A DNA stretch of 64,000 nucleotides from positions 32,710,001 to 32,774,000 of the forward strand of contig OX637394.1 in assembly GCA_951799425.1 (NCBI GenBank), written 5' to 3'. This DNA is from Ilex aquifolium. Lineage: Eukaryota; Streptophyta; Magnoliopsida; Aquifoliales; Aquifoliaceae. Positions within the stretch are counted from its first letter, which is position 1, and each line of letters begins with the position of its first letter. Under the pieces are notes generated by a model, which did no database searches, was not told the DNA's origin, and was given only the letters and a program-made list of their open reading frames with translations. Shown here in pieces: positions 23,195-33,793 of the stretch. A program made the position numbers and the translations under genes.

Positions 23195-23199
23195 TCGAT

Positions 23200-23405
23200 G
23201 TTAAGAAAGTGAAAATCTAAAACTACGCATGTAGTGGATTTGGAAGGAATTGAAATTCAGGACAGAGTAACCTATGAAGAACAGGAAACACCATGGAGTG
23301 GAGAAGCTACTTGAGAACAAGAGTTGGAGATGCGAGAGAAATACCCTAATTTTTTCTCTTCTCGAGGCAAGTTTAGAGAATGAAACTTTCTTTAAGGTGG
23401 TGGGT
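23200..23405 (+). pseudogene. T2 chromodomain end of pol
   Basis: Continues the T2 integrase after the second family B LTR. The flanks of both insertions (19456, 21297-21334 and 23200) join in one reading frame when the LTRs and one duplication copy of each are disregarded. A degraded chromodomain follows (VTYEEQETPW near 23257, a stop, then EMREKYPNFFSSRGKF near 23328). Short stops precede the LTR at 23406. Confidence 0.82.
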
Positions 23406-24694
23406 TGTAAACCCACACATGTTATTTTAATATAATGACGTAATTATGTTGTGATAATTATATATGTAATGACGTAAGAATAAATCATATAGGCTGTAAG
23501 AGTAGAAATACATAAGTGAGAGATAAATTGATCGTTCTCAATAGAAGTTAGGAAGAGAATTTCTTGATATCGTTAGGAGTTTCAATTATAACTTGATGTT
23601 CTAATATTGGATAGACATGAGACTTGGATAATAGAAACTAGATTTTAAATTCTATGCAAATGTATTTCACAAAGGTTTCGTGAATCGACTTGAAGCTAGG
23701 TCAAAAAAAAAACTATGTTGGAAGTGGATGTAGAAAACTGGACTCATGTTCGAACGAAAATCACATTTGAACTCTAGTTAGTTCAAGTACTTTCTTGTAT
23801 GACAGAGAGTCTAACATAAAAGGAGATATTGGGAGTAAGTCACGTTCGAATGGAGATTAGTTATAGTACTTTGGTTTCTGACAGAAGTCGAGATACTGGG
23901 AGCTCAGAATGTTCGAATGCCAAGTTCTGTTTGAAGCCACATTTGAACGCTAACCTAACGTTCGAACGTGAGTGTAATTTTAACAGTGATCAAACTTGTG
24001 TTTCCTGTCCAGATGCTGACCCTATAAATACCTAAGGACACATCTCTTAGCCTTATTGTCATCAATTTTTGACCTTAGGAAAACCTAGAGAGTGAGAGAG
24101 AAGGAGAAAATGCAAGATTCGAATGGGATTTTCACGTCAAAATGGATCAAACATGCTAGGTTTACAAACAAACTACGGATTGAAGGTAGGGGATTCTTCT
24201 TGAGTTCTTTCATTGACACTTAGGGTATTATATAATTATGTTTTGAATCTCCTTGATTAGTATATGTTTTAGATAATTGTTCATTCTAGATTTCTTTTTT
24301 ATTAACGTATGGTTTTAAATAAGATACATGTCTTGCCTTAAAGGAATATCGTTCTTAAATTTTCAAAACTCTAGTTTTGTTAAATACATGTTTTAATGTG
24401 AAAAATACGTGGATTCTTGAGTTCTAAATTTCTTTTCTTGATTAAATTATGTTTAAATCAAATACTTGTTCTCATTCCAAGAAATTATAATTTTTGGAGT
24501 AAACCTTAGAATTTTGGATATCACAATTATGAAGGTATGATCTCTTGTATATTTTAATTCCTTTATTATTATTGTATATGAAGAATTGTGAAATTGTGAA
24601 ACTTGAGTTTGGATGGAAATTGTCAATGGTTGAGATTATGGTTTTTGAGAGAGTTGTGGTTTTATCTTAGTATGGTTTGGGTGTGACGGACTTG
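23406..24694 (+). repeat. T2 chromovirus 3' LTR, first part
   Basis: Begins TGTAAACCC right after the T2 coding end. From about 23745 to 24690 it is colinear with the reverse complement of the solo LTR at 36223-38547, including GTGTGACGGACTT at the right end. At about 24694 the LTR is interrupted by LINE-like sequence and appears to resume at 27212. Confidence 0.78.
23747..24031 (+). promoter_or_regulatory. T2 LTR promoter with CGTTCGAACG-type sites and TATA box
   Basis: Sites at 23747 (TGTTCGAACG), 23764, about 23842, about 23910 and 23940 (CATTTGAACG), with a perfect CGTTCGAACG at 23959. The 23940/23959 pair is 19 bp apart. CCTATAAATAC is at 24021-24031, identical to the box of the Athila LTRs. 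The repeat filler (TAGTACTTTGG, CTGGGAGCTC) matches the internal Athila block at 9.9-10.1 kb. Confidence 0.68.
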
Positions 24695-24877
24695 GAGGGA
24701 TGCTTTCAAATTAGACTCTGTAGAACTTTTCGACCGCTAATCGAATCGCTTCCTCCTCCTCCAGAACGACCCCTTCTACCTCAAGTCTAGATATGGTGTT
24801 TACCCTTCTTCTCACGTTTGCTATTCGATGGAAGAATTTTGTGTTCTTATCCCGCGTCCACATCAGTCGAAGTGGAG
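24695..24877 (-). pseudogene. LINE (L1-type) reverse-transcriptase linker fragment
   Basis: Minus strand encodes DKNTKFFHRIANVRRRVNTI followed by a Glu-rich stretch and EKFYRV before a stop. This is the well-conserved segment between endonuclease and reverse transcriptase of plant L1-type LINEs. Only about 180 bp is recognisable. It is cut at 24882 by a solo LTR whose duplication (GAAGG) falls within it. Confidence 0.7.
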
Positions 24878-24882
24878 GAAGG

Positions 24883-26813
24883 TGACTTGATCCGAAATGT
24901 GTACACCCAAGTACAGACGGTCAAGCTGTAGTAATAATCCGGTTTGAGTCCGGAGTCGAATCCATAGGGAACTCTTCTTGGAGTTTTAAGATAAGCAGTG
25001 GTGGAGACCTATTGATTGTAACCCTTGAGATTTGAAGTTGTGTGAGGTGTGAGATTTCCTGGACAGAATATAAGATTCTTTCCAAGAGAATTTTCTAAAC
25101 AAAATATGAGATAAACTCTAATGTAAAGGAGTCACTCTTTAGTTCAAGGATCTGAACATGTAGTTAATTATCCAGTTTGTGATATTTGTGCTTGATAACT
25201 CAATTAACCCCCGTGTCAATAGTAGGTTAATCGGAAGATAAAGGTGGATTATGAGAATTAAGAACATGATTCCGATGTCTTTCTAGAAGTTTACAAGAAT
25301 TGTCGATGCCGAGACTTAACGTGTCTACAAACAAGCAAGTGTTTCTACAAGACATTCAATCATGACATTAATGTTCCATTTCCATTCTTTAATTTAAGCA
25401 CAATAATGGTGAAGATTGAAGGGTAGTCATGAAGATCTAGTCGGGGTACTTGTCTTGAACCAACGAGTCTTTCTATGCAAGAGTTATCTATGTCATAGAA
25501 AGAACACCTGGTTATACAAAGTACCTTAGTTTTGCTAGATGCAATCAATCATTAAATAAGCATATGGAATATAAAGCATTAAGCATAATCGAAATTGCAC
25601 AAATATAATTTTCGGATAATTTATACATGCCCTTCTCCTCTTAATAAAGAGTGAATGAGAAACTACTCACTCTTCATGGCTTTGGTAAAGCTAGAAAGGT
25701 GAGTGATGCTCATTCCTCCAAGTAGAGGGGTCACAAAACAAAACACAATAAACAAGGAGTCGATTTTCGACAAATAATGAGTGAATCACGTTCCACCCTT
25801 TACGGCTTTGGCGAAGTTCTAGAAAGTGGAAGAGTTTCACTCCTCTAAGGGAAGAAAGAAACTCAAGCAATGGAAGTGAATGAAACACAAATTAAAAGTA
25901 GAAGAAAGGTAGTCACTTTTGGAGGGTGATCCACAACCAAAGATAATCTATCTCCTTCTATGCATGTAATTGAAAGCATAAGCATAAAACTAATTTTACA
26001 ACAAGCTAAGAGATGTTGGACTAATGCCAAACCAATCTCTTAGAACAACTACTTTTTCATACAAGGAAATATAAGCTAATTCTACAACAATATGAGTGGG
26101 AGTCTAAGCCTCCATCAAACTCTCTAACTAAGTCCCTTAAGCTCTCCAACAATGGGAGTATTTATAGGCAAGGAGGAGGAGACAAGAGGGGGTTAAAGAA
26201 TAGTGTATGCCGCCCAAGTCCAAGTGAAAAGTCAACTACTCTGCAGCCAGTCTGTGGAGAACGTTCGAACGGTATCTGATGTTCAAACGTTGCATCTGTT
26301 TTTGTTTTATGGGTGTTCGAACGTTTCTTCTGTCTTTACTTTATGGACGTTCGAATGCCAAATGGGGTTTGACCCTCTCACTCAATTGGCCTGTGGTCTT
26401 CTATGGAAACCTATTTCCACACTCAATTCAGAACTTGGCGCTTTACACTCATTACCCTGGTCCTCAATTAGTTCTAGTGGACGTTCGAACGTGAGTTGGC
26501 GTTTGAACGTGATACTCAAGTGCCTCAGAGCCTCAGAGTCTTCCTTCTTGGCTGCAGCACGTCATGTCTCAACAGTCAGGTCTGCTCACAGTTCAAGTGG
26601 ACGTTCAGAAGTGAGTTGGCGTTCGAATGTTCTTGCTTTGCTCCAAGCTTCTCCAATTTTGTTCCCTAATGGCAGGTGTTACACTCAAATGTGATATTTG
26701 TTGTTCTTGAGTCCTTGTTCACTTTAAGACCTGAAATGTCATCACTTAAACTCCATCAAAGTACAATTAGTCTCAAAAAGGCATAGTAAAATGCTAATTT
26801 TAAGTACTAATCA
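24883..26813 (-). mobile_element. Solo LTR, family A, with GAAGG duplication
   Basis: 1931 bp, TGACTTGATCC to AGTACTAATCA, flanked by GAAGG at 24878-24882 and 26814-26818. It gives the cleanest definition of family A LTR ends. Promoter module on the minus strand: perfect CGTTCGAACG at 26262 and 26482, partners at 26280 and 26500 (both 18 bp away), and the TATA box complement at 26158-26168. Confidence 0.95.
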
Positions 26814-26818
26814 GAAGG

Positions 26819-27211
26819 CCTCCCTGAGTCAAGTCAAAGGGAGAGCTTATCCACCTCTCTCCATGAGACACAATTCGGTACCTAAATTGGCTGAAGGAGA
26901 GTGAAGAGGTGGCTACTCTCCCAGCCCACGGGAAAGCCTCTTCTTTCTAGCCTACATCAAGTGCATTGAATGCCCCACAATCAGAATAAAAAAGGATGGA
27001 TCAAGGGGAGGTTCGGAATGAAACCAGTGGAACAGAATGGCGCCTAAGTACGTCATAACACTAATAGGGCTAAGGCCTGCCCTTTGAATATGAGCTCTCT
27101 TGTGAGATGAGCTAAAATCATTCTCCAACCAGAGGCCATGCCTAATATCAAAGGCATCAGCCGCAACAGGATCTAGGTTCTATCATTCATCCGAGGGTTC
27201 TTCTCTTTAGT
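26819..27211. other. Unassigned insert remainder inside T2 LTR
   Basis: Continuation of the sequence that holds the LINE fragment, after the solo LTR. A short frame links it to the LINE part, but I recognise no domain. Its right edge is set at about 27212 because T2 LTR homology resumes there. Confidence 0.4.
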
Positions 27212-27335
27212 GCTAATTCGAAAGCAACCATAGAGTATTAGAGGTTACTCTATCCAGTGGGGGTGAGATGGTTGTCTAACACCTGTAGTGGGTTGTTGCT
27301 TGTGAGGTCCATCATTATTGTTCATGTGATGCCCC
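27212..27335 (+). repeat. T2 LTR, resumed segment
   Basis: AGAGTATTAGAGGTTACTC and GGGGTGAGATGGTTGTCTAAC match the reverse complement of 37020-37140 in the T2-type solo LTR. Homology stops near 27335, where T1-type LTR sequence begins. Confidence 0.6.
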
Positions 27336-28075
27336 GATTATTGGTTGTCATTACTCAACCCATTGATCACCCATCAATCCGTGAAATAACCTGTGATACC
27401 ACATAATCTAATAAATGCTCCATTTATCGGGGTCCTTAACACAAATTTGGACAGAATCTCCCTTGTACGGGGAACTCTACCTAACACACACACACTTGTG
27501 CATTATATAACCATATGACCACACCGGGTCCAACATCGATATCCAATGAATATAGTATTGAATACCAACATCCACGTCATACATCCATTCACAAAAGAAT
27601 GGGCAGTCCATAAGAGTCCCATTACATGCCTTTATTAAAATACAAGTTTTTGTACTTAAAATATACAAGGCTAAAATGTAATTATATATAAGGGACTACA
27701 AAATCCATATCAAGAGCCAGAACCCAGTTCTGTCCTCAAAGCAGGCCCAAGTTAGGGTCGTCAGTGGACACCTGTCCAACACCTAAAATATATCCCTATA
27801 AAGGGTGAGCCACGCTCAATAGGGTATCTCATATGGAGATTACCTCCCAACCCACATGCAAATGAAATGTCACATGTAATATCATATCAAACATCCATTC
27901 AACTATATATATATTTCACAAAAGAATGTTACAGATCTATGTCATGTTATGAGATGAGAACTTACGCATGCAATGCAACGCCGAGCCCCACCAGCTCCCA
28001 TAACACATGCAATGCCATGCATATGAATCCAGACATTCCAAACCCTCTCGATTGATGTTAGACATTTAATGACTA
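27336..28075 (-). repeat. T1-type LTR, second copy, left part
   Basis: From about 27770 it is homologous to 50-330 of the T1 LTR at the window start (AAAGGGTGAGCCACGCTCAATAG). The left edge TGTGATGCC near 27336 is a plausible LTR terminus. The LTR is split at 28075 by a Helitron and resumes at 30775. Confidence 0.62.
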
Positions 28076-28580
28076 TTAGTTGATGCACACGTGCGTTGCA
28101 CGTGAACTATTTTGAATTTAAATATTGCATATTATTAGTATAAAGTTTATCAACTATTTCACTATTTAGATTTTAATATCATAAAGTGACCATTTATGCA
28201 TTGTACTTGAAGCAAGATATAAGTTGGGCTAAAAAATTAGCCACTGTAACAAAAACCTTCTTCACTTGTGTCATATAAAACAAATGAACAATTAATAAAA
28301 CATTTGGTAGATTATAGATCTCATACTCAAATAGCAATGTGCTAAGAGACAATAACATTTGAGAGGGCTGAGAAGCTTGAATATGACAAATTATGAAAAG
28401 AAAGAAATCTATACATGAAATCATGACTAACATAAAATAAGAAAGAACGTGATAGAAATGACAAATCGACTATAAGTTAAAATTTCTTTGTTTTTTTTCC
28501 TTTCTTTTTCCCTGGTAAATAAATGCTTCTATTGCTTGGTGTAGAGTGAAACGTATGACCACATAGAGCTTTTCCTTATG

Positions 28581-28759
28581 ATGTCCCCGCAATTCCAATG
28601 TTAAGGTAAGTCCTATCAGTAGCAAAAACACCGAGCAAGTCCAAAATCATCAACCTTTGGGGCGAGATTGACATGAAGAAGAATTTGTTGACAGGTAATT
28701 CTAATATGAGCCCACCCATGAAGATAGGCAAGCCCTTTGACTGTCCCCCTGTAGTGTGA
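28581..28759 (-). pseudogene. Captured receptor-like kinase fragment, copy 1
   Basis: Minus strand encodes GTVKGLAYLHGWAHIRI, then NLAPKVDDFGLAR, i.e. kinase subdomains VIb-VII with the DFG motif. The HRD catalytic loop is missing or deleted (the text runs HIRITCQQILLHVN). An AG acceptor-like site (CACTACAG) precedes the coding part, so genomic rather than cDNA capture is likely. Identical over 179 bp to 29876-30054. Confidence 0.75.
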
Positions 28760-28780
28760 TGGCTCCTTGTCCTTCAAGTT

Positions 28781-28797
28781 CCCCGGCAACGGCGCCA
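28781..28797 (-). other. tRNA-Asp-type primer-binding site
   Basis: Minus strand TGGCGCCGTTGCCGGGG immediately follows the LTR that ends at 28798. This matches the 3' end of plant tRNA-Asp as used by Athila-like elements. Only about 20 bp of internal sequence follows (28760-28780) before the kinase fragment. Confidence 0.75.
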
Positions 28798-29875
28798 AAA
28801 ACTTGCTTCCACTTTAAAAGTGTAAACTCAAGCGCAGGTTGAGCAAAATAATATAATCTCGGAAGTCCGAGGTCGATCCCACGAGGAATTGTAACAAGAA
28901 ACAATCACACAAACAATGAAAGTAATTTGAAAGGAAAAAGATTTGTTTGGAAAATTGTTGATTGGAGAAAAATGATTTTGGTAATTAAAACAGTAATAAA
29001 TAAAATACTAGAGCATCAGGTACTCCCTCTCAACTTCATACAATAATAGTTAAAGACTCAAAGCTTGACTTGAAAGAGGAATTAAATGTCAGTTAAACCA
29101 ATTAACAAATCAAGTGATAAATCCAATGGTTATAATCAAAAGACTACCAGGAACCTGAATAATCATTCAATCATATTATTTTATGAAATAATGTTAATCC
29201 TTCCAGCGTGGAATAACCAGTGATTTACACGCAGGAAAAATCAAGCAATTGATGTACGTGGCACAACAACTCAAGAGTTTATACAGCATAAACACTTTGC
29301 TAAAAGATTTGAGATTAAATTAACACAATAACATAAATCCTTAAGTACAAGAGTCAATAAGAATACCGTACTCCGTTGAGAGGTTTTCCCCTAGCCCTAG
29401 CTTAGCCTTCTAGCCAGACATGGTAAAAAGATGCAGAAATAGACTAATGAAAAAGAACTCCCTTTTACAAGGTCCTAGGTTCGTATTTATAAATTACATT
29501 CTAAAGAGATTGCATCCCACTAGGATTCTAAATTCGGCAGCAGAAGCTTGACACGCGTCCGGACGCGCATCTCTCAACCGTCCGGACGCAACTTCCAGAA
29601 TGGTCCTTCCTCCGTTTATCAACTTTCTGCCAATCGCGTCCGGACGCGTACACTTCATCCGTCCGGACGCGTGTTCCAGTGTGATCCGTCCTGAGCTATG
29701 CTTCCTTTCTTCTCATAACTTCACTCCAATTTTTGCACTATTAGCCTGCAAAACAACACAACTCATCTTTCATTCTCATAGCCTTAATCTTCAATTAAAT
29801 CAACATAAATATCACAGTTTCACAATAAAATGATCAATATTACCTCTGACAAATGTAACTATTAGACCTGAATCA
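28798..29875 (-). repeat. LTR of family C (Athila/Tat-like)
   Basis: 1078 bp, starting TGATTCAGG on the minus strand at 29875 and ending at the primer-binding site. U5-like text GAGGTCGATCCCACGAGG is at 28870-28887. U3 carries the CGTCCGGACG palindromes. It sits between two identical 179-bp kinase fragments; no second LTR is present. Confidence 0.75.
29483..29669 (-). promoter_or_regulatory. Family C LTR promoter: CGTCCGGACG pairs and TATA box
   Basis: Perfect CGTCCGGACG at 29556, 29579, 29637 and 29660: two pairs, each 23 bp apart, 81 bp from pair to pair. Some extend to GCGTCCGGACGC. The TATA box (TATAAATAC on the minus strand) is at 29483-29491, about 65 bp downstream. Promoter role is inferred from layout. 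Confidence 0.68.
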
Positions 29876-30054
29876 ATGTCCCCGCAATTCCAATGTTAAG
29901 GTAAGTCCTATCAGTAGCAAAAACACCGAGCAAGTCCAAAATCATCAACCTTTGGGGCGAGATTGACATGAAGAAGAATTTGTTGACAGGTAATTCTAAT
30001 ATGAGCCCACCCATGAAGATAGGCAAGCCCTTTGACTGTCCCCCTGTAGTGTGA
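29876..30054 (-). pseudogene. Captured receptor-like kinase fragment, copy 2
   Basis: By eye identical at all 179 positions to 28581-28759; the flanks differ on both sides. Same broken kinase content. See the finding on this duplication. Confidence 0.75.
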
Positions 30055-30774
30055 GATCAAATACTAACCATTGTCAATTTTAAATTAACTCATTTAAGAT
30101 CTAAACATATATAGAGTGAATAAGAAATAAAAAGATTACGAATATAAAAAATTCACCAATTTTGGCCAGATACACACCAAACCACTTGAAGTCATTGTTT
30201 AATGTTATTACCATGATTTGCTTCAAAGAATCTAAAGGCCGCAACAGCGGATCAAAAAAAAAAAAGGGAGCTAAAAACCATCACACCATTAACAAGCAGT
30301 ACTGAAACACAAGGAAACTAAGTCTTTGATATTCACAGACACTAAGTTTATATCTGTAAACCATTTTTAGCATCTGCCTTATAAAAGAACGGACATGGCT
30401 CGAACCTTGATTGATTTCACTATTTTGTCCAAGGAATGGGAATCTTGTTGTACTCATGTGGAATTTAACATCATCATTTTTATTTTTGTCTTGGTTTTGC
30501 CATTGTTATTTCGAAAGAACTGATCGGTTGAGATGGTGAAAGAGGGAGATAGGATAATGGCAAGTGCAGAGAGAATGAGAAAGTGTTTGGCATTCTAGTA
30601 TAGATATAATATAATTAGATAGAAAGTGTTTGACATTCTAATTAAATATAATTAGTTTCATACTAAAGGAAGACTAAAAGACATTGTGGATATGATTGAC
30701 TTTATATAAATAGTTAAGGGTAAAAGTGAAATATAAATGTTTTTCAAGTATCTCCACTTTTTAAGTAGTATAGA

Positions 30775-31200
30775 TTTTATAAAAATTATGTATCTTTTTA
30801 GGGTAGGTATTTTATGGACTTACACCAACAGTTACCCAATCGACACGAATTTTCAAGACTTCCACCTACGATTATGTGTACACCGATACACTTTATGGAC
30901 TCAACACCAATGGTAGTGTGTATCCAAAATTGTCGGGTCTTGCACCCGAGGGAGAATCTAGCCCTTCTTACTAACTCTGACATGCCTTTTCAATGCAAAC
31001 TCATACGACTTAGCCAGACCTTTGTCCAACTTTTCCCGAGCCCATGTATCAACCCACCAAGTATGATGTTTGATTAAAAACATACACACACATCCACACT
31101 CATGTTGAATATCCACGAATGCAATGATGGCCGTGCTTGTGCAAATACAATATGCAATTGCAATTCATATCATCATGCTCATCATACCATAAAACATATA
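30775..31200 (-). repeat. T1-type LTR, second copy, right part
   Basis: Homologous to about 340-800 of the T1 LTR (GACTTACACCAACAG, TATGGACTCAACACCAA). Homology ends near 31200. Confidence 0.62.
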
Positions 31201-32141
31201 AGTCGAGAGAGAGATTGATATGTCGTGAGAGAGAGAGAGGGTCAGCTTTCAGAGGAGGAAGGGCCTTGGGTCTTAGCAAGGTCTTCTCCCGGAAAAAATG
31301 TCAATTGCAATGGTAGGGTAAAATGGTATTTTTGTTTGTGCCGTTGACGAAGTTCATTTTATGGGCTGTTAGTGTAATTTTTGAAATGTGAGATGTCCGT
31401 GTAATAAAACTAAATGTTAGGGGGTGTGAGTATAATTTATCCAAAAAATATTATTTGTACTTAATTTATTGATTTAATGTATCATAATTATTGAATTAAT
31501 CGTGAGTTCCAATCAGTAATAAGGTATACTATCAATCTAATAATAATTAATAATTAAAATAATGCATAAGTTCAAAAAATTATATCTAAGATCATATCCA
31601 ATGGAAATCCAAACTCTTACCCAAATTTGAATAAAAAAAAAAGATTCATTCAAATTTAAAGGAAGAAAAATTCAAATTAAAATGAGGACAAACCCAAATT
31701 TAAAAAAGGGTAAAATATGACCATTGAATCATTAAAGGAGGGTGAAATTTCACCATTAAAAATTTGAATATAGATTTGAGTCTCCCTTAATTTGAGTAAA
31801 AAAATGAATCTTCCTTAATTTGATATGGGTATGGATCTAACATTGAAAAAAAATTTTATTTTATTTTACCCAAATTTAAATTTAAATTTTTTTTAAAAAA
31901 GCAAGAATTAAAGATGCTCTAATTGCTGCAATGTTCATTTGCAAATGCCTCAAAAATGTTGGGAGTGTTTTCGCTGTTAACACATTAGTTTATGATTTTT
32001 AGAATAATGATTGCCTCATGGTGAATGCATTACATTTGGAGCTCAATGTCCGAACTGGCATTGGTCCACGACAGCATCTGTCTCATAATTTAGGTCACTC
32101 TATCAGTGTTATTTTAACGAGAAAAGAGAGAAGGTTATTTT
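31201..32141. other. AT-rich intergenic stretch with possible MITE remnant
   Basis: No gene seen. 31590-31920 has imperfect inverted similarity between its halves (ACCCAAATTTGAAT... against ...ACCCAAATTTAAAT, with TTAAAGATGCTCTAAT at the right end). This is common in small plant MITEs, but the ends and duplication are not clear. Confidence 0.4.
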
Positions 32142-32150
32142 GAAAAAATA

Positions 32151-32699
32151 GGGTTAATAGTACAAGAGGTTTTCAAAGTATGAGATTTGTTTTATTTTGG
32201 TCCCCAATATTTTAATTACATTATTTTGATCTCTGAAGTATTGAATATGTTGTTATATGGTCCATCAAGTAGATAACATCCAGATTACTAACGATTTTTT
32301 TATCATAAATTTGTCACATGATACTTAAATGTGAACAAAAAATTAATTTGAATAACTTCTGACCAAATTTTTACTCAAATTTTGGTTAAATATCCACCCA
32401 AATTACTCAATTTTGATCATAAGTTATTCCAATTTTGGTCACAAGCTACTCATATTACATATTTTTTGTCAAGAGCTACCTAAATTTTGTTTAAGAGCTA
32501 TCAAAACTATTTTTTGCCTATATTTAGTTATTACGTGACAAATTTATGATAAAAAATCGTTAGTAATCTGAAAGTTGTTTGCTTGAGGGACCATATAGAA
32601 ACATATTTAATAGTTCAGGATCCAAAATGATATAATTGAAACACTGGGACCAAAATGAGACAAACCTCATACTTTGGGGACCTCCAGTACAATTAACTC
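32151..32699. mobile_element. Mutator-like MITE with long inverted arms
   Basis: The 549-bp segment folds on itself. GGGTTAATAGTAC at the left corresponds to GTACAATTAACTC at the right, and the similarity continues for over 200 bp into both arms (TTATCATAAATTTGTCAC against GTGACAAATTTATGATAA). A 9-bp flanking repeat (GAAAAAATA at 32142-32150, AAAAAAATA at 32700-32708) fits Mutator-type insertion. No coding content. Confidence 0.8.
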
Positions 32700-32922
32700 A
32701 AAAAAATATTCATTTATACCATATGACAACGTGATATGGTATCACCTATTAATAATATTAAAACAAATAAATAAATGGACTTTACAAAAATTAATAACCA
32801 ATTTACCAGGTAAGCAAATAACTCCCCAATTTTTGAAAGTTCAAATGAGTACCATGTGATATGATATCATTGTTATATTCAATATTTACTCGTCCTTCTA
32901 GCTCCTATACAACTCTGCCAAA

Positions 32923-33533
32923 CAGGGGTAGATCAACAGTGTAGTTGAAAAAGCTTGGGCTTTAAGCCTCATTTTTAAGGATGACCTCAAATTTTTAGAT
33001 ATCATAAATAGTTCATATAAAAAAACTAAATCCATAAATATTTTAAGCCCTATAAAGGTCTTATAAAAACACAAGTCCAATTAAAAAAAATTAAGGCCTC
33101 ATTTCAAGGAAAACCTCATAATTTATAAGCGTGCAGTAATAGTCTAACCACAAAATTTAAATCTATGTCCAAACAAAAGATTTTAACTTCAAGTAGATTG
33201 TGCTTATTAATTTAGTAGTGAAATTAAAAGGGCCTAAAATTTATTTATTTTTAAAAAAAGAAAGAAAACTAATAGTAAAACTAAAGTTACTAAAAAATTT
33301 AGTGTTTACCCCCTAAAAAAGTTGAGTTTAAACTTATCATCATTATTTTTAATTATTCTTTCTTTCTCTTATTATTAAGTTTAAATATGATAGTAAAAGT
33401 TTGAATATAAAAATTTAATTAATATTTTTATATTTAAAAAAGTTTTACAAATAATTTTATTATTAATATTACAAATAAGAAGGCCTCGTTCATCGTTTCC
33501 ACCTTAGGCCCAAAATTTCTCGGGCCACCCCTG
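32923..33533. mobile_element. Non-autonomous hAT element just upstream of the host gene
   Basis: 611 bp with ends CAGGGGTAGAT and GGGCCACCCCTG (inverted CAGGGGTGGCCC). Flanked by an 8-bp duplication CTGCCAAA (32915-32922) and CTGCCGAA (33534-33541), as expected for hAT. The interior is AT-rich without an ORF. It ends about 260 bp before the start codon of the membrane protein gene and so lies in its promoter region. Confidence 0.85.
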
Positions 33534-33541
33534 CTGCCGAA

Positions 33542-33793
33542 TAGCTTCAATGCCTATGCATACTGCTACAGAAAACGATCCTGTTGGAGATATAAGGAAA
33601 ACAAAATTGGCAAATCGCTCTTGATTCCACACGCTTTAGTTTCAATGTAGACCTCCTCGTTCGATTACGATTATCTTTTCTTCTACAATCTCTGTAAATT
33701 TTCCGATTGATCAATTCTGAAATATTGGTTTTGTATTGGTGTTTGGTTCCAAATTTAGGTGCTTGAGTGAGGCCATTTTGGAAATTCCGGTAT
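33542..33793 (+). promoter_or_regulatory. Probable core promoter and 5' UTR of the host gene
   Basis: 252 bp between the hAT element and the ATG. GATATAAGG near 33590 could serve as a TATA box. A pyrimidine-rich stretch follows at 33650-33690, and CCAAATTTAG before 33760 could be the acceptor of a 5' UTR intron. No direct evidence of the start site. Confidence 0.4.

Larger units (their letters stand above)
28076..30774 (-). mobile_element. Helitron carrying a kinase gene fragment
   Basis: Read on the minus strand it starts TCTATACTACTT at 30774 and ends ACTAA at 28076. This fits the Helitron 5' TC and 3' CTRR rule with insertion between A and T. A 7-bp stem, 3-bp loop hairpin (CACGTGC-GTT-GCACGTG) lies at 28088-28104, about 12 bp from the 3' end. 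The host LTR sequence is continuous across it without duplication. I see no Rep/helicase coding, so it is non-autonomous. Cargo: two copies of a receptor-kinase fragment and one LTR. Confidence 0.78.
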
